A program made the translations under genes and the position numbers. A stretch of DNA of 64,000 nt. Source: CAXWPM01 sp965206125 (GTDB lineage Bacteria; Acidobacteriota; Terriglobia; 20CM-2-55-15). Location of the stretch: positions 372,001 to 436,000 of the forward strand of contig CBDBIN010000046.1 in NCBI GenBank assembly GCA_965206125.1, given 5' to 3'. Below, piece after piece: positions 60,641 through 64,000 of the stretch. The stretch's first letter is position 1; each line of letters begins with the position of its first letter. The notes beneath the pieces were generated by a model. It searched no databases, was not told the origin of the DNA, and worked only from the letters and a program-made list of their open reading frames with translations.

Positions 60641-60730
60641 GGTTGTCAGTGGTCCGCTGTGCTTGGCCTTTGGCTATTGGCGATTAGCATGTGGCGTTTA
60701 GCTATTAGCCAACAGCCAACAGCTAACATC
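60641..60730. repeat. Word-repeat intergenic element, family B copy 9
   Basis: GGCCTTTGGCTATTGGCGATTAGC faces TTTAGCTATTAGCCAACAGCCAACAGCTAAC. GGC/GCCAA and TTAGC/GCTAA words are in opposite orientations. It separates wecB from the final GT4 gene. Confidence 0.65.
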
Positions 60731-60740
60731 CAGAGACGCG

Positions 60741-61940
60741 TTGAAGATACTCGTCGTACACGAAGTCAGCTACCAGAAGAAAGTCATCTTCGAAGTACAG
60801 ATTCTTCCCGAACTGTTCTCGCTCCTCGGTCACGATGTCACGTTTGTCGACCTGGACGACACACCGTTCGCCTCCCCACGAGGCCCGGTCTTTGATCTCG
60901 CTCCGCGGCGCTACTCCGACCTGCACCGTGTGTATCCGGACGCGGGCATCACGCTGCGACATCCGGGTGTGGTCCGGTTGCCCCTCATCGCTCGTGTGTC
61001 GTCGGCCGTCATCGCTTCGATCGAAATCGTTGGCGCACTCAGGGAAACGCAGTTTGACGCGATGCTGCTCTTTGCCGTGCCGACCCTGGGCGTCCAGTCC
61101 ATTCTTGCCGCGCGCCGGCACGGAGTCCCCGTGTTCTTCCGGGCGCTCGACATTAGCCATGAGATCGTCCCCAGCCGGCTGCTCTCCGCTCCAACGCGAG
61201 CGATTGAGCGCTACGTGTACAACAGAGTCCGGGGAGTGTCTGTCCTGACGCCGCGGCTCAAGCACTACATCCATTCCTATGGCGTTCCCGAATCGCGGAT
61301 CCAGGTGCAGACGGGGGGCGTCGACGTCGGAATGTTTTCGCCGGGCCGGCGGAACGACGAACTTCTCGCGAAGTGGGGCATCGGTCACGCGGATCCGGTG
61401 GTCCTGTTCATGGGAACGATCTACCGGTTCAGCGGGCTGAATCGAGTGATCACGGACTTCCCCAGGCTACTGGCCCGCCATCAAGCCGCAAGGTTGTTGA
61501 TCGTCGGGCACGGCGAGGACGAAGAGCGTCTGAAGAATCTCGTAGCCGGCAAGGGTCTTGAGCGTAGCGTCGTTTTTACAGGAGTGCAGCCGTACGAGTT
61601 GCTTCCCGACTTCATCCGTTCCGCCGACATTTGTGTTAACCCGTTCGAGTTGACCGCCGTGACCCGAGACATCATGCCTACGAAGCTGGCCCAGTACCTG
61701 GCATGTGGCAAACCGCTGGTGGCGACCGAGTTACCCGGCACGCTTCCTTTCCTTCCCGGCGAGAGCCACGGAGTCGTGTACACGGACCTGGACAACTTTG
61801 TCGATCGGCTTGCCGATCTCATCGATGACCCGACGCGGTGTTCGGAACTTGGCCGACTCGCCCGAGCAACGGCGGAACGCGATTTCGACTGGGAGCCGAT
61901 TGCCGGCTCCCTCCTGTCTTGGATGGAAGAACGGCTTTAG
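60741..61940 (+). CDS. Family 4 glycosyltransferase (WbuB-like)
   Basis: 399 residues from TTG 60741 (TTG-AAG-ATA). N-terminal Rossmann half begins KILVVHEVSYQKKVIFEVQILPELFSLLGHDV. The C-terminal half has VVLFMGTIYRFSGLNRVITDF, VFTGVQPYELLPDFIRSADICVNPFELTAVTRDIMPTKLAQYLACGKPLVATELPG, the GT4 nucleotide-sugar pocket. Its place after the CapE/reductase/2-epimerase trio resembles WbuB-like transferases that add L-FucNAc or L-QuiNAc. The acceptor is unknown. The final residues are a short acidic tail (SWMEERL). Confidence 0.85.
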   Translation: MKILVVHEVSYQKKVIFEVQILPELFSLLGHDVTFVDLDDTPFASPRGPVFDLAPRRYSDLHRVYPDAGITLRHPGVVRLPLIARVSSAVIASIEIVGALRETQFDAMLLFAVPTLGVQSILAARRHGVPVFFRALDISHEIVPSRLLSAPTRAIERYVYNRVRGVSVLTPRLKHYIHSYGVPESRIQVQTGGVDVGMFSPGRRNDELLAKWGIGHADPVVLFMGTIYRFSGLNRVITDFPRLLARHQAARLLIVGHGEDEERLKNLVAGKGLERSVVFTGVQPYELLPDFIRSADICVNPFELTAVTRDIMPTKLAQYLACGKPLVATELPGTLPFLPGESHGVVYTDLDNFVDRLADLIDDPTRCSELGRLARATAERDFDWEPIAGSLLSWMEERL

Positions 61941-62010
61941 CGCGGTAAACCTTTACAAGACATTGGCTTGAGTTTAACTTAGCGGGATCACCTGAGGAAA
62001 AGCTGAACGG

Positions 62011-64000
62011 ATGAACCGACCGAGGGTCCATTTTCAATTCATTCCCGTGCTCACAGTGCTGATGGCAGTGCTGATGGGAGCGGTACGTGTGGAAGCCCAG
62101 AGTGTGCTGAACTTCCCACGGGTGCTGTCCTCGGAGACGGTGTTTACGGGGGTGGCGATCGGGAACCCGACGTCGGGGGAAGCGACGGTGACGCTGACGG
62201 CGTACGGCGCGGACGGGACGCTGGCGGAAGGGGGAGAGAACCCGACGACGGTGACGATAGCGGCCGGGGGACAGCTGGCGCGGCAGCACCGGGAGCTGTT
62301 CGGAGACGGGGACTTCAACGGGTGGGTGCAGGCAACGTCGGGGACGGCGGGGTTGACGGGGTTCTTCCTGAACGCGAACCCGGCGTTGACGGACCTGGAT
62401 GGAGCACTGGCCGGAGAGTCGGGCGGGGAGCTGATCTTACCGTTCATCGCCGGGATGGCGCCGTCGCTGACCGAGGTCACGGTGGTGAACCCGGGACAAG
62501 AGACGGCGACGGTGACGCTGGAGGTGTTCGGAGTGGACGGGGTGAGCCTGGGGACGGCGACCCTGGAGCTGGAAGCGAAGGCATTGGTGCGACAGCTGGC
62601 GACGACGGTGTTCGAGGGGGCCGACATCGGAGAGGCGTCGCACATCCGGGTGACGGCGGACCGGGAAGTGGTGGCGTACGAGGTGGTGGCGTACTTCGAG
62701 CTTCCTGGAGTGGCGCAGAGGCGAGAGACGATCGCGCTGGCCGGCCGGGCGGCCTCGGCGTCGACCGCGCACGTGCTGGCACAGTACGCGGTGGGCGGGG
62801 GATGGCTGTCCTACTTCGGGGTGGTGAACACGTCGGGGACGAGCCAGATCGTGACGGTGCGGGGACACGACGACGACGGGAGTGAACCCGAGGCGACGGT
62901 GACGCTGGGAGCGAACGCGGCGTACCGGGGGGACCTGGGCGAGCTGCTGGGGATCGCAGAAGGGAGCGCGATCCGGACAGGATGGATCGAGGTGGAAGCG
63001 CCGGTGGGATACGTGGCGAGCTACATCGGGTACGGGAATACGGTGACGCCGTCGTTCGCATTGGTGGCGGGAGCGCCGGAGGAAGATGCGGCCGAGCTGC
63101 AGGTGTACTCGCAGGTGGCCGAAGGGGCGGGATTCTTCACGGGCGTGGCGCTGGTGAATCCGGGAGACGAGACGGCGACGGTGGAGTTCTACACGGTACG
63201 GCCGGACGGGACGACGGTCGGAAAGACGGAGCTGACGCTGGAGCCTGGGAAACGGTTGGGACGGCTGTACCGGGAACTGCTGGCGGCGAGTCTGCAGCAG
63301 GTGGGCGGCTGGGCGCTTGTGCGGTCGACGACGCCGTTGGTGGGGGTGGCGCTGTTCGGGGGGACGAACGGGTTTGCACTGGCGAGCGTGCCGGGACAGG
63401 CGATCTCAGCGGATTATGAGCCGCCGGCGCAGGTGGCATCGGCGATCACGGGGACGGTGAGACAGGCCGGAGCGGGAGTGGGGGACGTGACGGTGCGGCT
63501 GGCGGGGCCGGTGGGCCAGACACGGACGACGGACCCGGAAGGCCGGTACATATTCGGGGAGTTGCCGCCCGGCGAATACGTGGTGACGGCATCGCGGCTG
63601 GGAGCGGAGTTGGCGCCCGCCGAGCGGGAAGTGACGTTGGGGTTGGAAAACGTCGGGGAGCAGGACTTCGAAGCGGGGGGAGTAGCGCCGTCCGAGGCAC
63701 CGTTGGTGACGTTCGTGATGCCGACGTCGACGTTTGAGGGGAACCGGTTGCTGAACATCAAGGTGTTGGGGGGGAACTTCAACCCGGCGTCGGTGGTGGT
63801 GTTCAACGGAGAAGAACTGCAGACGGTGTTCGTGAACTCGGCGGAGTTGCAGGCGGTGATCCCGACGCGGTTGCTGACCGAAGAGACGGACGCCCAGATT
63901 CGGGTGGTGACGCCACCGCCGGGAGGAGGGACCTCGACGGCGGCGGTGTTCGTGGTGAACCCGAAGCCAAGCGACCCGCTGCTGGCCGGGCGGATCAACG
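62011..64000 (+). CDS. Secreted tandem-repeat protein (partial, runs off the window)
   Basis: Open from ATG 62011 to the window end (663 codons and one base, no stop). A signal peptide (FIPVLTVLMAVLMGAVRVEAQS) leads to four beta-rich repeats of about 100-120 residues, each starting xGVAIxNPxxxxATVTLxxYxxDG and ending near GWxxVxxxxxxVGxxxxG, for example FFTGVALVNPGDETATVEFY and YRELLAASLQQVGGWALVRS. A carboxypeptidase-regulatory-like domain (ITGTVRQAGAGVGDVTVRLAGP ... YIFGELPPGEYVVTA) follows, then an IPT/TIG domain near residue 570-650. Codon choice is extreme: nearly every Thr is ACG, Val GTG, Gly GGG, Ala GCG. No enzyme motif. Confidence 0.85.
   Translation, partial: MNRPRVHFQFIPVLTVLMAVLMGAVRVEAQSVLNFPRVLSSETVFTGVAIGNPTSGEATVTLTAYGADGTLAEGGENPTTVTIAAGGQLARQHRELFGDGDFNGWVQATSGTAGLTGFFLNANPALTDLDGALAGESGGELILPFIAGMAPSLTEVTVVNPGQETATVTLEVFGVDGVSLGTATLELEAKALVRQLATTVFEGADIGEASHIRVTADREVVAYEVVAYFELPGVAQRRETIALAGRAASASTAHVLAQYAVGGGWLSYFGVVNTSGTSQIVTVRGHDDDGSEPEATVTLGANAAYRGDLGELLGIAEGSAIRTGWIEVEAPVGYVASYIGYGNTVTPSFALVAGAPEEDAAELQVYSQVAEGAGFFTGVALVNPGDETATVEFYTVRPDGTTVGKTELTLEPGKRLGRLYRELLAASLQQVGGWALVRSTTPLVGVALFGGTNGFALASVPGQAISADYEPPAQVASAITGTVRQAGAGVGDVTVRLAGPVGQTRTTDPEGRYIFGELPPGEYVVTASRLGAELAPAEREVTLGLENVGEQDFEAGGVAPSEAPLVTFVMPTSTFEGNRLLNIKVLGGNFNPASVVVFNGEELQTVFVNSAELQAVIPTRLLTEETDAQIRVVTPPPGGGTSTAAVFVVNPKPSDPLLAGRIN

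Noticed and set aside
62477..63998. Several long minus-strand Ser/Pro/Ala frames
   Set aside because: They arise from the G-ended codons of the plus-strand repeat protein, which leave few reverse stops.
1..64000. CRISPR array
   Set aside because: No series of identical direct repeats with unique spacers; the repeats seen are palindromic, dispersed or two-unit tandem.
1..64000. tRNA, rRNA or known riboswitch
   Set aside because: No cloverleaf, rRNA core or riboswitch consensus was recognised by eye in any intergenic region; a covariance-model scan would decide.
1..64000. Insertion sequence or prophage
   Set aside because: No transposase, integrase or phage structural gene was seen.

Overview
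The window is a GC-rich bacterial chromosome segment. The best guess is Acidobacteriota or a close relative. This rests on a TonB-dependent receptor with a carboxypeptidase-regulatory-like N-terminus, many short secreted or lipoprotein enzymes, a type II secretion system with separate GspL/GspM/GspC-like genes, and abundant short intergenic palindromes. No rRNA or tRNA gene was seen, so the taxonomy is inference only.

Layout. 1-12 kb is mostly on the minus strand: an aldo/keto reductase fragment, a fused FAD/Fe-S dehydrogenase, a TonB receptor, an FmdB-type zinc ribbon, a TolB-like lipoprotein with an M28 peptidase, and a frameshifted AlkZ-like winged-helix gene. 11.7-29.4 kb is core metabolism and repair: acyl-CoA ligase, ferredoxin, acetyl-CoA synthetase, endonuclease III, a hydroxyacid dehydrogenase, glutamate dehydrogenase, IspG, a threonine synthase-like enzyme, a Tat-exported class V aminotransferase, an alkyltransferase-like protein, fumarase and a VTT membrane protein. 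29.5-37.6 kb is a first polysaccharide cluster: two SDRs, four glycosyltransferases and a frameshifted Wzx flippase. 37.9-47.8 kb is one long plus-strand run: ECF sigma factor, anti-sigma factor, a protein of unknown function, then gspE, a shortened gspF, gspG, gspL, gspM, a gspC-like gene, gspD and a polyprenyl-phosphate-hexose-synthase-like GT2. 47.9-50.2 kb encodes a large secreted repeat protein interrupted at a G8 tract. 51-53.6 kb carries gspHIJK on the opposite strand, followed by a TMTC-like GT-C/TPR membrane protein. 56.6-62 kb is a second sugar cluster: a 4-epimerase, then a three-enzyme route from UDP-GlcNAc to an N-acetyl-L-6-deoxyhexosamine, then a GT4. The window ends inside a second secreted repeat protein with extremely G-ended codons.

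How the parts may work together (inference). The sigma/anti-sigma pair sits where it could control the secretion operon. The two big signal-peptide proteins are built from the same tandem beta-rich repeat and lie next to the secretion or sugar genes. A dolichol-phosphate-mannose-synthase-like GT2 and a TMTC-like membrane protein bracket the secretion locus. Together they could form a secretion-coupled protein O-glycosylation pathway. This is the most interesting hypothesis in the window.

Three genes carry frameshifts (about 11.11, 37.10 and 48.20 kb) and gspF lacks its middle. Assembly error must be excluded before any of these is interpreted biologically. At least four families of intergenic palindromic repeats (13 or more copies) punctuate the gene ends.
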